Part shown: piece by piece, positions 1-8,341 of the stretch
How the letters are laid out: each line of letters begins with the position of its first letter
Position numbering within the stretch: position 1 is the stretch's first letter
NCBI GenBank assembly: GCA_030427805.1
Contig: JAUICP010000001.1
Coordinates: 744,001-808,000, forward strand
Length of the DNA stretch: 64,000 bases
Source: Bdellovibrionia bacterium
Lineage (GTDB): Bacteria; Bdellovibrionota; Bdellovibrionia; Bdellovibrionales; JAGQZY01
Reading direction: 5' to 3'
Notes under the pieces: generated by a model
Told to the model about the DNA's origin: nothing
The model's input: only the letters and a program-made list of their open reading frames with translations
Databases searched by the model: none
Made by a program: the position numbers and the translations under genes

Positions 1-8
1 TGCGTTCC

Positions 9-530
9 ATGCTCGATGGGTCTGAGCCGATTTATTCTCCAGTTATAGTTGCTGGTGAAGGAAGAACTTTTGTTGAGGTCAATTCTGAGGAGTCAATTCC
101 CTTTGAAGTTCAATTATTGGGAGCTCTCTACTTGAGCAAAGACTTTCCAAAGAACCTTAGTTCCGAAGATCAGATGGTTGTAGATCAAATGTATCAAGCT
201 AATTTAGTCGCAATTCAAACTTTGCAAAAATTTGGCGATGAAAAAATAGATAGTCGTTCGAATCTGGTACTGAATCAAGTGGACCAGTTAATGAATCAAG
301 TTGAGAGAAACTTTGTTCGCTGGGCTCCATTGGTTCGTTGGTATAACTGCGAAAAATTGCGAATTGGACCAATGGACTTAAATGAGCTCATTGTAGCGAA
401 TTTGCGCGTCCACCAGTGTTTCCAAGATATCCTAAATTATTATCATTCTATATGTAATTCAATTTCTAAGGAGAGGGTTGAAAATGAAGACCGAAGTGAT
501 TACAAAAAATCATATACAAAAGAAGTTTAA
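9..530 (+). CDS. Unknown protein, possibly 5'-truncated by the window edge
   Basis: I do not recognise this 173-residue protein. The reading frame is still open to the left edge (two sense codons precede the ATG), so the true start may lie outside the window. The sequence is soluble-looking, with no signal peptide or membrane segment; the middle (about residues 60-100) is helical and the C-terminus is charged. It is followed with overlap by another unknown gene and then by a histidine kinase, response regulator and PilZ-like gene. A role linked to that signalling operon is possible but only by position. Confidence 0.6.
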   Translation: MLDGSEPIYSPVIVAGEGRTFVEVNSEESIPFEVQLLGALYLSKDFPKNLSSEDQMVVDQMYQANLVAIQTLQKFGDEKIDSRSNLVLNQVDQLMNQVERNFVRWAPLVRWYNCEKLRIGPMDLNELIVANLRVHQCFQDILNYYHSICNSISKERVENEDRSDYKKSYTKEV

Positions 531-1128
531 GACCTGTTCAACCTTCGGGGACCTAATTTCCTCACTCGAAGAGATTAAAGAGAAAGAAGGCAATGTCATT
601 TGCGGGATGCGAATTAACGGTCAAGAAGTCAGTCTTGATGACGAGAAATCAATGGCTCTTTCTGGCGTTGATTTTATCGAAACCATCGAGCTTAAGTTTG
701 AAAATTCTAGGGACCTGGTTTTCAATACTATGAACTCTCTAATTAGTTTTCTACAAGAGTTGAGAAAGCAGAGTAAGATCGTAGCTCTCTCCTTTAGAGA
801 GGGGCATCACAAGGACGGTATTCAACAGTTTGCTCAATTTATAGACTCCTGTGAATGGGCTAATGACTCTCTGTTTGAGCTTCGGGCTGCCTTTCACAGT
901 CAGGATATTAAGGTAAAGAGTGAAAGCCTCTGGATATCGACGAGCCAAACCTTCGCCGGGGTCCTAAAAGCCATGATTGGTACCTTTGAAGTCAGAGACT
1001 ATGTACTTCTTGCTGACCTCCTGGAATACGAGCTCACCGAAGTCATCGACTATTGGGTAGAGCTTTTGCAGGGTGAGTTTGATCATAATAAAAGAAAAGG
1101 ATTGATTTCAGATTCAAGCCTTGGTTGA
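484..1128 (+). CDS. Unknown cytoplasmic protein in signalling operon
   Basis: This 214-residue protein is not recognised. I chose the ATG at 484 over the TTG at 478 because AAGGAG at 468-473 sits 10 bases before the ATG but only 4 before the TTG. The gene overlaps the end of the preceding gene by 47 bases and ends 10 bases before the histidine kinase, so co-transcription is likely. The first 70 residues have a short alternating pattern (an INGQEV strand-turn) that could be a small beta-grasp-type fold; the rest looks helical. There is no signal peptide or transmembrane stretch. Function unknown. Confidence 0.7.
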   Translation: MKTEVITKNHIQKKFKTCSTFGDLISSLEEIKEKEGNVICGMRINGQEVSLDDEKSMALSGVDFIETIELKFENSRDLVFNTMNSLISFLQELRKQSKIVALSFREGHHKDGIQQFAQFIDSCEWANDSLFELRAAFHSQDIKVKSESLWISTSQTFAGVLKAMIGTFEVRDYVLLADLLEYELTEVIDYWVELLQGEFDHNKRKGLISDSSLG

Positions 1129-1138
1129 TTCTATATAG

Positions 1139-3172
1139 ATGGATATAGAGTCTCGGACCGATCAATTCGAAAATTCGAAAGTATTGTGGGTGAGCCCGAC
1201 GGAGCTCACCTCACACTTATTCGACCACATGCAGTCGAGTGGGTTTTCTGTTATTCATCACAAAAGTTTTTCTCAGCTCCAGGGTGAGTTGAAAAGTGGT
1301 ACTTTTTCACTCCTTTTTCTAGATTGGAATCTCGGTGCGGATGTTATCGGTGAGGTTCTTAATTTTGTGAAGCAGGCATCTGTATCTGTGGGGGTGATCT
1401 TACTCATCGAAAAACTCGATCCGGAACAGTTACAACGGTTTGTGAATAATTACGCCCCATTTGATATAATCATCAAGCCCATTGATAAAGACCATCTGCT
1501 AAATGCTTCCAACAAGGCTTATCGTCGATATCTTGCAAATGAAAATCGCAAGTCTCTGATCCTCAAGTTTAGAGAGCAAAATGACAAACTCGAAGAATTA
1601 ACATTTGGCCTAGAGCAAATAGTTCACGAAAGAACACTCAATGAGGAGAAGTCCAAGAAACAAGCCGAAGAGAAATTGAATCACGTCAGAAGTTTGGTGA
1701 GATTTATTAAAGAGCTCGCTTTTACCAATACGGTGGACGATTGGATTTTGTTGTTTAGAAAGAGCTTGAAGTCCTTTTCCTCCATTCGGCAGCCCATATT
1801 GTGCTACGCTACGCCCGATCGAAAGATGAACGTTGTCTATATGCAAAAGCAACAGGTGGTTGAGCGGCAGACAGAAGAGTTAATTAGACAGCGTTCTCGA
1901 ATTATTACTGACTCCGAAGAAGACCGCCACTTTCTAGCAAATTTTTTCGGTCGACCTTTTGGGAAGATTATTTCGATCCCCATTTTTTTATCAAATATTT
2001 ACTCTTCGAGTGAAGGATTTTCTTCTGTTCTTTTTATTGAACATGGAATGGACGATAAAGATGTTCAAGGGTTTCTTGATTACCTTTCTGATCGTCTACA
2101 ACCCTTGCAGATTTCATTGGAGAGAATTCTTCTCGAGTATCAGCTCAGATATACATCCTATCAATGGGCCTCAACCTTCGACGGTTTGGCAGAGCCTATT
2201 GCAATCGTTGATTATGACTACAATTTGATTCGGTCTAATAAAAAGTTCGAACTGACAGACTCGGGTTCGAAGTGTTTCAAGCGTTTTAACGACTCCGATG
2301 AATCGTGTAGGGGCTGCCCCGTAAAAAGGGCATTGAAGACCGGTAGACCGCAAAAAGCTCAGATTAAAAGAGGGGATAGTTATTTTGAAGTTCAATCCTA
2401 CCCCATTCGAGTCGGAGACAATACTAAACTGACGGCCGTCATTAATTATTACCTAGATATGACCCAGGCTTTGGCTTTAAGGGGGCGGGTGATACAAAAT
2501 GAAAAAATGGCAGCGATCGGCCTTCTTGCCGGGAATATTGCACATGAACTTAATAACCCGCTGACGGGTATTCGTTCTCTCTCACAGGTTTTAATTAGCA
2601 CTATTCAAGAGCAACAGGTAAAGGACGATCTGAAAGAAATCGAAGTGGCGGCTGAACGCTGTCAAAATATCATCGACAATTTGCTTTCTTTTTCGAATTC
2701 AGAAGAGACTCGAACAAAAACAAAAGTCGATATGAGTGATATTGTCAAAAAGACACTTCCTATTTTGAAGACAGCAATGCGTGATCACAATGTAGGAATT
2801 GAACTGAGTAGCGAAGAGATAATGATTGAGGTTGAAATTCAACTCTTCCAGCAAGTTATTTTTAATTTAATCAATAACGCCTGTCAGGCCATGGAGGATG
2901 GTGGCGAACTTATTGTAGAAACCTCAAAGCAAGGAAGTGAAGCGCAGTTCTTAGTGCGAGATACTGGGCCGGGTATTCCTCCTGAGATCTTATCCCAAAT
3001 ATTTGAACCTTTCTTTACAACAAAAGAAGAGGGAAAGGGTACTGGTTTGGGCTTGAGTATGAGTCGTTCGGTTATTGAATCTTTTGGTGGTAGGATTGAG
3101 GTTGATTCTCAGATTGGAACGGGAACGACTTTTAAAGTTTTGTTACCAATATATAGTGGAGATGTGAATTGA
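1139..3172 (+). CDS. Sensor histidine kinase with degenerate N-terminal receiver, PAS and kinase core
   Basis: A 677-residue cytoplasmic histidine kinase. Residues 12-125 look like a receiver domain with Asp62 (LFLDWN) and the conserved IIKPI lysine near residue 110. The acidic pair that normally binds magnesium is replaced by Ser19-Pro20, so phosphotransfer may be lost. A helical stretch (about 150-180) leads into a GAF-like region and a PAS-type domain carrying a C-x10-C-x2-CP motif, common in deltaproteobacterial kinases. The kinase core is complete: phospho-acceptor His469 in AHELNNP, N box NLINNA, G1 box DTGPGIP, and GTGLGLS. There is no membrane segment, so the signal is internal or comes through a partner. 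It overlaps the next response regulator gene by 4 bases, making them a probable cognate pair. Confidence 0.92.
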   Translation: MDIESRTDQFENSKVLWVSPTELTSHLFDHMQSSGFSVIHHKSFSQLQGELKSGTFSLLFLDWNLGADVIGEVLNFVKQASVSVGVILLIEKLDPEQLQRFVNNYAPFDIIIKPIDKDHLLNASNKAYRRYLANENRKSLILKFREQNDKLEELTFGLEQIVHERTLNEEKSKKQAEEKLNHVRSLVRFIKELAFTNTVDDWILLFRKSLKSFSSIRQPILCYATPDRKMNVVYMQKQQVVERQTEELIRQRSRIITDSEEDRHFLANFFGRPFGKIISIPIFLSNIYSSSEGFSSVLFIEHGMDDKDVQGFLDYLSDRLQPLQISLERILLEYQLRYTSYQWASTFDGLAEPIAIVDYDYNLIRSNKKFELTDSGSKCFKRFNDSDESCRGCPVKRALKTGRPQKAQIKRGDSYFEVQSYPIRVGDNTKLTAVINYYLDMTQALALRGRVIQNEKMAAIGLLAGNIAHELNNPLTGIRSLSQVLISTIQEQQVKDDLKEIEVAAERCQNIIDNLLSFSNSEETRTKTKVDMSDIVKKTLPILKTAMRDHNVGIELSSEEIMIEVEIQLFQQVIFNLINNACQAMEDGGELIVETSKQGSEAQFLVRDTGPGIPPEILSQIFEPFFTTKEEGKGTGLGLSMSRSVIESFGGRIEVDSQIGTGTTFKVLLPIYSGDVN

Positions 3173-3528
3173 AAGTCCTAGTTGTTGATGATGAGCAGCT
3201 TGTCAGGCGTTCTCTTGCACGAGCCTTCCGCCTAAAAAAGTACGAAGTCATTGAGGCAGAAGATGGTAAAAAGGGCCTAGAGTTGTGGATAGAGCATAAA
3301 CCTGAGATTGTAGTACTAGATGTCCTTATGCCTGGTTTAAGTGGTCCCCAGGTTGTATCAGAACGAGGCCCACAAAATGAGTCTAAGGTAATAATGATTT
3401 CTGCTTACTCTGGCGAGCACGATGTGACTACGATCACTGGAGAAGGAATCGATTTATTTATTCCTAAGCCTTTTGATGATATATTTAAAGTAGTTGAGCG
3501 TATTGAGGAGGTAGCGGGTGTCCGGTGA
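3169..3528 (+). CDS. Single-domain response regulator (CheY-like)
   Basis: A 119-residue receiver domain with no output domain. The acidic pocket (Asp7, Asp8), phospho-acceptor Asp51 in VVLDVLMPG, Ser78 and Lys100 (FIPKPF) are all present, so it should accept phosphate. The start is TTG at 3169, overlapping the histidine kinase stop by 4 bases, which suggests translational coupling. It overlaps the following PilZ-like gene by 11 bases. As a stand-alone receiver it must act through protein contact, perhaps on the PilZ-like protein or as a phosphorelay intermediate; that is inference. Confidence 0.9.
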   Translation: MKVLVVDDEQLVRRSLARAFRLKKYEVIEAEDGKKGLELWIEHKPEIVVLDVLMPGLSGPQVVSERGPQNESKVIMISAYSGEHDVTTITGEGIDLFIPKPFDDIFKVVERIEEVAGVR

Positions 3529-3907
3529 CTCTGATTCAAATAGAAACGTTGTTGTCAAAAAGGTTAAACCCTATCCAATTAAGATCTTTCTCGAAGATCA
3601 GACGGGGCAGCGACTTGGTTTTACAGCCCTTGAGTTGAATCTCAAAGGAATGATTATCGACACGGGTGAAGAACTTTTAACGGCGGGGCAAAAGTTCCTA
3701 GTTAATTTTGATCTGCCGTCCATCAAGTATCGAGTTCAGGAATACATCACCGTCATTAAGACCTATGATCAAATGGTAGAGTCGAAGGGTGAGAGCGAGC
3801 ACCAAAGACGTCGCCTTGCAGAAATTCAGTTCTCTTCTCTATCAGATTTAGGACGTAGAAAAATTGTAACTTTTCTTGTTGCTATTAAAGCGCCAGGGTT
3901 TAAGTAA
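3518..3907 (+). CDS. PilZ-like domain protein, probably not a c-di-GMP binder
   Basis: A 129-residue protein starting at GTG 3518 inside the end of the response regulator gene. Its beta-rich core resembles PilZ domains. However, the RxxxR motif is absent and the usual DxSxxG is replaced by a sequence around ELNLKGM, so both c-di-GMP contacts appear missing. It may be a degenerate PilZ adaptor, as in some pilus or motility proteins. The call is by pattern only; its place in a kinase-regulator operon supports a signalling role. It ends 6 bases before rsmD. Confidence 0.55.
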   Translation: MSGDSDSNRNVVVKKVKPYPIKIFLEDQTGQRLGFTALELNLKGMIIDTGEELLTAGQKFLVNFDLPSIKYRVQEYITVIKTYDQMVESKGESEHQRRRLAEIQFSSLSDLGRRKIVTFLVAIKAPGFK

Positions 3908-3913
3908 TAATGC

Positions 3914-4474
3914 ATGAGAATAATTTCAGGAAAATTTCGTGGACAAAATCTAGTCCCGTTTAATGCCGATCATATCCGTCCAACCACCGACCGAGTCAAA
4001 GAATCCCTTTTTAATAGGTTGCAGTTTGATATTGAGGGTTCGCGAGTTCTAGATTTATTTAGTGGAACCGGCAATCTTAGTTTCGAGTCTATTTCTCGTG
4101 GCGCTAAAGAGGTTCAAGCCGTCGAGTTGAATAAGAAGTCAGTTGAGATCTTTGAAAAGAATCGTCAGAAGTTAAAGGTCGGTAGGGAAGAACTAAAGCT
4201 CCATAAAATAGATGTATTTAAGTTCGTACAAAACTATTCGGGCCCTGCTTTTGATATCGTCTTTATAGACCCCCCTTTTACCGAAAAGTGGGGAGACAAA
4301 GTCATGCACGTAGTCGCCGAGTCACTTGTCTATGGACCTTCGACTCGAATAGCAATAGAAACCGCAAAGAAGGAGCCCTTTGCTGACAGCTATGGTCCCT
4401 TGGTGCTAGAACATCAAAAGGACTACGGCGATAAAAAGCTCAGTTTTTTTTGCAAGGAAACCTCAGAAGAGTAA
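3914..4474 (+). CDS. rsmD: 16S rRNA (guanine966-N2)-methyltransferase RsmD
   Basis: A 186-residue methyltransferase of the RsmD family, which methylates G966 of 16S rRNA using S-adenosylmethionine. It has the family's N-terminal RIISGKFRG, then IRPTTDRVKESLFN. The SAM-binding loop is at residues 46-55 (DLFSGTGNLS) and the catalytic DPPF at 119-122. Length matches the family (about 180-200). It follows the PilZ-like gene by 6 bases and may be transcribed with it, although the function is unrelated. Confidence 0.95.
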   Translation: MRIISGKFRGQNLVPFNADHIRPTTDRVKESLFNRLQFDIEGSRVLDLFSGTGNLSFESISRGAKEVQAVELNKKSVEIFEKNRQKLKVGREELKLHKIDVFKFVQNYSGPAFDIVFIDPPFTEKWGDKVMHVVAESLVYGPSTRIAIETAKKEPFADSYGPLVLEHQKDYGDKKLSFFCKETSEE

Positions 4475-4509
4475 GTCTCTGAATAACTTGTCCTCAAAAA
4501 GGAGAAAGC

Positions 4510-5706
4510 ATGCTCTCAAAATTAGTATCTCAATTACAGCCCTCTCCAACTCTTGCTCTAGCCGCCAAGGCAAAAGAGCTCAAAGCAAGCGGAAAAGATG
4601 TTATTTCACTCACCGTCGGAGAACCCGATTGGGAAACCTATGATGTAGCAAAAAAATCTGGGATCGAAGCTATTAACAAAGGGATCACTCGGTACACGCC
4701 AGCATCGGGGAGTGCAGAAATCAAAGATGCTGTTATTAAGCTCATAAACTCCCAGTTGGGTACCGCTTATAAGATAAATAATGTCACGGTGACAGCTGGA
4801 GCAAAGTTCATTTTATTTTCTGCTCTGAATTCCTTGTTAGACCCGGACGACGAAGTCATTTTGCCAGCACCTTTCTGGGTGAGTTACACGGCCATGGTCG
4901 ACCTCTGCCGTGCAAAGCCTGTCATCTTAGAGACGGGACTTGAAGCCAACTTTAAAGTCACAGCGGAGCAAATAGAAAAGGCAATAACGAGTAAAACAAA
5001 ATTGATCATGCTCAATTCACCTTCGAATCCGACCGGCATGGTTTACTCGAAAGATGAGTTGCGACAAATTGCTGACGTATTGATGAAACATCCAAATATT
5101 GCAATTGTTAGTGACGACATTTACAACCAGCTCTGTTTTAACGCCGATGGCTTTGCTCCCCATCTTTTGCAAGTTGAGCCAAGTTTAGGTGATCGCTGCG
5201 TTTGTGTGAACGGTGTTTCAAAAGCCTATGCAATGACGGGTTGGAGAATCGGTTGGGCGACAGGACCAGAGAACATAATCAAGGCAATGACAAACTTCCA
5301 AAGCCAAGCACTGGGAGCCGCATCGAGTATTTCCCAAATGGCTTCGGCGGCAGCTCTCAATGAAGCCCATAGCGATGTAAAAAATGCTCTGACTCAACTC
5401 AATCAAAGACGAGAATTTGGTTTTGAAAAGCTAAGTTCAGTCCCCGGTTTTAAATTGCTTAATCCTGAAGGGGCCTTTTATTTTTGGATTTCTATTTCTG
5501 ACTTGATGTCTAAATCAAATTCAAAGTTTACTTTGAACGACTCAAGAGCCTATTCGAATGCCCTCTTAGAAGAAAAAAACGTTGTCGTAGTACCCGGGCA
5601 AGAGTTTGGTTGCGATGGTTATATCCGAGTCAGCTACGCTGTTGAAAATGAAGCAATGTCTAAGGCCGTTGAACGCTTCACGGAATTCAATAAGAGTTTC
5701 TTATAG
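4510..5706 (+). CDS. Class I/II PLP aminotransferase (aspartate aminotransferase type)
   Basis: A 398-residue pyridoxal-phosphate aminotransferase resembling the AspB/AspC branch. It has the SLTVGEPDW opening, the NSPSNPTG loop around residues 169-176, Asp202 in the SDDIY motif, the PLP-binding lysine Lys238 in VSKAYAMTGWR, and the substrate-carboxylate arginine in YIRVSYA near the C-terminus. It likely interconverts aspartate and oxaloacetate with glutamate/2-oxoglutarate. Exact amino-acid preference cannot be read from the sequence. An AAGGAG ribosome site (4499-4504) precedes the ATG. Confidence 0.9.
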   Translation: MLSKLVSQLQPSPTLALAAKAKELKASGKDVISLTVGEPDWETYDVAKKSGIEAINKGITRYTPASGSAEIKDAVIKLINSQLGTAYKINNVTVTAGAKFILFSALNSLLDPDDEVILPAPFWVSYTAMVDLCRAKPVILETGLEANFKVTAEQIEKAITSKTKLIMLNSPSNPTGMVYSKDELRQIADVLMKHPNIAIVSDDIYNQLCFNADGFAPHLLQVEPSLGDRCVCVNGVSKAYAMTGWRIGWATGPENIIKAMTNFQSQALGAASSISQMASAAALNEAHSDVKNALTQLNQRREFGFEKLSSVPGFKLLNPEGAFYFWISISDLMSKSNSKFTLNDSRAYSNALLEEKNVVVVPGQEFGCDGYIRVSYAVENEAMSKAVERFTEFNKSFL

Positions 5707-5838
5707 CAGGACTCTCTATAGGTCTCGCTTTCACGACTTGGGTCAAGGAAATCGTCTAGACTTTGAGAGCGGGGACCTTAGTCAGCTTGTGTCTCCCTGT
5801 GCCTCCCACTAAACTCTTAGTGTCACATGGAGGCGACA

Positions 5839-6912
5839 GTGGAAATCATTCATATCATCCATTTCTTCATAGAAATAGTATTGGCAGGAAGCCTATTTGT
5901 AGTTGCATCGAAAGCCCTTAGAAAACAAAAAGATGATCCCCGTTTATCGAGTGGATTGCAGCTTCTGCAAAGTAAGATCGCTGTCCTTGAAGACTTATCG
6001 GATCGCACCGAAAGTCAGGTTTCTCAACTGATCAAGTTGTTAGAGGCCAAGGGTAAGGATGTTCAGAAAAAGATAAGTAAAGCCGAGCAGCAGATAGAGC
6101 TGATCAAACAGTCCATGGAAAAAAGTTTAGAAGTCGCCGAAATTTTTCAGGACAAGATTCCCCATGAAGAAATCATAGAACGTCAGAAGACCTATAATTA
6201 TATGAAAGCGGCCCGTATGGCCCACCAAGGACACGATATTAATGAAATTGCCCGAGTCGTTAACATCCCTTTTGGGGAATTGGAGATTCTGGTAAAAATG
6301 AATCGTGAGCAGCTTCTTGTCGATGAAAATCAAATGCCTGAGTGGGCCAAAATGAGGATGCAAAAGGAGCAGGAACAAGAGCGAGAGCAAGGTGAAGAGT
6401 CGGTTGAGGAAAGTCGCTATAGTAGCAATCACTTTGAAAGTGCCTTTGAAGTTCCGCAGTACGACAATCAGAGTTTAGAAGCCCTGGGTGAAAATTTTCG
6501 CAAGGCCTGTCAGGACTTCGCTCAAGAGACAGTGCCCGAGCAAGCGCCGATTAGTGAAAGAGTTAAGGAGCTTGCAGGAGACATAACAGAGTCTCTGGGG
6601 CAATTTCTCCAGCACCCCGATCAAAAAGTGTTGAGTCGTCCGAGTTTCTTTGAGGAGCCTCGAGTGGATGATGCTCATGCAGCCCAGGACGATTCTAATA
6701 AAGAGCAGAGTCGGGTGTCGAAAGTTGAGCTGAGCTCCAATCAAGTCGATGAATTCGATTTAGATGCTCTAAAGAAAAGTGCGACCGAAAGTCTTCTCGG
6801 AAGCAAAGGCATTCAAGCGCCAGCGGGAAGTGCTTCGAAAGTTGAAAATGAAAGTGTGAAGGCATCAAGTGCTAAGCCACTCGTGCGAAAAGTTGAGTTC
6901 CCTCGCATCTAG
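5839..6912 (+). CDS. Membrane-anchored coiled-coil protein, DUF2802-like
   Basis: A protein of about 357 residues with one N-terminal membrane helix (roughly residues 5-24), a coiled coil to about residue 115, a short helical segment (YNYMKAARMAHQGHDINEIARVVNIP) resembling the DUF2802 helix-turn-helix-like motif, and a long acidic, probably disordered tail. I prefer GTG at 5839 because GGAGG at 5829-5833 is 5 bases upstream; the ATG at 5827 would place that site inside the gene. It is followed 13 bases later by a small unknown gene. DUF2802 proteins are often near chemotaxis or motility genes, but none is visible here. Function unknown. Confidence 0.7.
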   Translation: MEIIHIIHFFIEIVLAGSLFVVASKALRKQKDDPRLSSGLQLLQSKIAVLEDLSDRTESQVSQLIKLLEAKGKDVQKKISKAEQQIELIKQSMEKSLEVAEIFQDKIPHEEIIERQKTYNYMKAARMAHQGHDINEIARVVNIPFGELEILVKMNREQLLVDENQMPEWAKMRMQKEQEQEREQGEESVEESRYSSNHFESAFEVPQYDNQSLEALGENFRKACQDFAQETVPEQAPISERVKELAGDITESLGQFLQHPDQKVLSRPSFFEEPRVDDAHAAQDDSNKEQSRVSKVELSSNQVDEFDLDALKKSATESLLGSKGIQAPAGSASKVENESVKASSAKPLVRKVEFPRI

Positions 6913-6925
6913 GAGACTTCTTTAA

Positions 6926-7162
6926 ATGTTTCAGAACTCCAAAAGTCTTCAGGTCGGTCAAAGAATTAGAGCTCGAGCCGTTGAGCTTCGGGGAGAAAAC
7001 AGGCTCATCGTCAGCATCGATGGCGATCTCTACGGAGTCGTTAATTCCAGTCAGAAGAAAATCGACCAAGGACAGTTTATTCACTTGGTTGTGACCCAGG
7101 TAAATCCACTGCAATTCAGTCTCTACGAACCAGATTCAAAAAGTTTTAATCGAGTTATTTAG
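6926..7162 (+). CDS. Small unknown protein
   Basis: A 78-residue protein, probably beta-rich, with a hydrophobic/charged alternation like a small OB or SH3-type barrel (RIRARAVELRGENRLIVSIDGD). AGGAG at 6911-6915 lies 10 bases before the ATG and the gene follows the coiled-coil gene by 13 bases, so the two probably form an operon. Its last 8 bases overlap the convergent gene at 7155-7676. Not assigned to a family. Confidence 0.6.
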   Translation: MFQNSKSLQVGQRIRARAVELRGENRLIVSIDGDLYGVVNSSQKKIDQGQFIHLVVTQVNPLQFSLYEPDSKSFNRVI

Positions 7163-7676
7163 AGCTTTCTCTAATAAATCGCGAGAGGTAGTAGCGAACC
7201 AAGTAATCTAACTTGATGGCTTGTTCCTGATAGGTCCAAATGAGATCGCCAAAGGGGCCCCAGCGGGCATAGAGAAGATCTTCTTGGGCCATTTCCGACT
7301 TTTCTTCACCACTTTGCTGAGGCACGAAATTAGCTCCTGCATATTGGTAGCGAATACTAATAACTCCAGGCTCCTTCATGGAGAAAATTAACTTAAATCC
7401 ATTTCTGAAAAGCATGAAGTCCGCGTGAGTATTGGAGATGCCGTAAATCTTGACCCGTCCAAGATTGGTGCCCTTCATTTGATTGAAGCTAGTGGCGGCC
7501 TGAACCATGGTTGATTTGACATCATCAAGATAGTGGATCGTTTCAGAGAAAAGGTGCTTATCCGGATCAAAGCCTAGGCTAAAGTCGACCATACCCGACT
7601 CTTCCATTTGTTGTTCTTCACGGACTAAATCTTTTATCCAAGTCAACTGATCCATATCCCTCCACTCCTTGCTCAA
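7155..7676 (-). CDS. Unknown cytoplasmic protein
   Basis: A 173-residue protein with no signal peptide or membrane segment and no motif I recognise. The middle (about 60-120) is a mixed alpha/beta pattern and the C-terminus is helical and charged. It lies 69 bases downstream of the ssb-like gene on the same strand and may share its transcript. Its 3' end overlaps the convergent small gene by 8 bases. Confidence 0.65.
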   Translation of the reverse strand: MSKEWRDMDQLTWIKDLVREEQQMEESGMVDFSLGFDPDKHLFSETIHYLDDVKSTMVQAATSFNQMKGTNLGRVKIYGISNTHADFMLFRNGFKLIFSMKEPGVISIRYQYAGANFVPQQSGEEKSEMAQEDLLYARWGPFGDLIWTYQEQAIKLDYLVRYYLSRFIRESSK

Positions 7677-7745
7677 TTAAATCAAAACTTCTAGGAAGTG
7701 GCCTGTCAAGAGTGGGAGGGCTTAGGATTGAGAAAAAGTGCTTAT

Positions 7746-8102
7746 TTAACCGGCTTCTTTTTGTTGCGCGTTACTTCGGCTTAAAAAGTGAACCTGATGG
7801 GCCGTAATTCCGGTCCGCCAGAGGCTTTCTCCTGTGGCGCTCGTGGCCTGGTAATTATCAATCGTACCCTCAATGGCGACGGCTGAACCCGTCTGTAAAT
7901 AGCTACAACAGGTTTCTGCTTTCTTGCCCCAGACAGTGATCGAGTGCCATTGGGTGATTTGAATAAACTCGTCGTTTTCGTTTTTCCGACTCTTTTGGGT
8001 TGCTACCTTGAGGTAGCAGAAAGGTTTTGAGTTTTTTGACCATTTGAGTTCGGGAGTGACACCGAGATGGCCTGCAATAAATACTTTGTTTAATCCGTTC
8101 AT
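7746..8102 (-). CDS. ssb: Single-stranded DNA-binding protein, short form
   Basis: A 118-residue OB-fold SSB. It has the family opening MNGLNKVFIAGHLG, then FCYLKVATQ, the WHSITVWGKKAE segment and GSAVAIEGTIDNY. I chose the ATG at 8102 because AGGAGG lies at 8107-8112 on this strand; a start at 8132 would put that site inside the gene. The protein ends about 10 residues after the OB fold and lacks the long linker and acidic DDDIPF-type tail that recruits replication and repair partners. It may be a secondary, specialised SSB. Confidence 0.88.
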   Translation of the reverse strand: MNGLNKVFIAGHLGVTPELKWSKNSKPFCYLKVATQKSRKNENDEFIQITQWHSITVWGKKAETCCSYLQTGSAVAIEGTIDNYQATSATGESLWRTGITAHQVHFLSRSNAQQKEAG

Positions 8103-8341
8103 TAGAACCTCCTGTTCCCCATTTGTTTTCAAGTTTTGAGCCGAAGCCTTTTTAGTGCTCTTTGCTGCTGAAGATGAATTGTTCAGAAGTCGAACACCCC
8201 CTCAATTTCGTAAACTATATTTACTCCCCCTGTATCAAAATTAGAAAAACGCGCCTTTTTGAGGCGGATAACTCCGATTTTGTCTCGATTCCAGATAACC
8301 TGGGTACAAGGGTCGGTAGGAAAGGACTATAGGGGTTAAGT

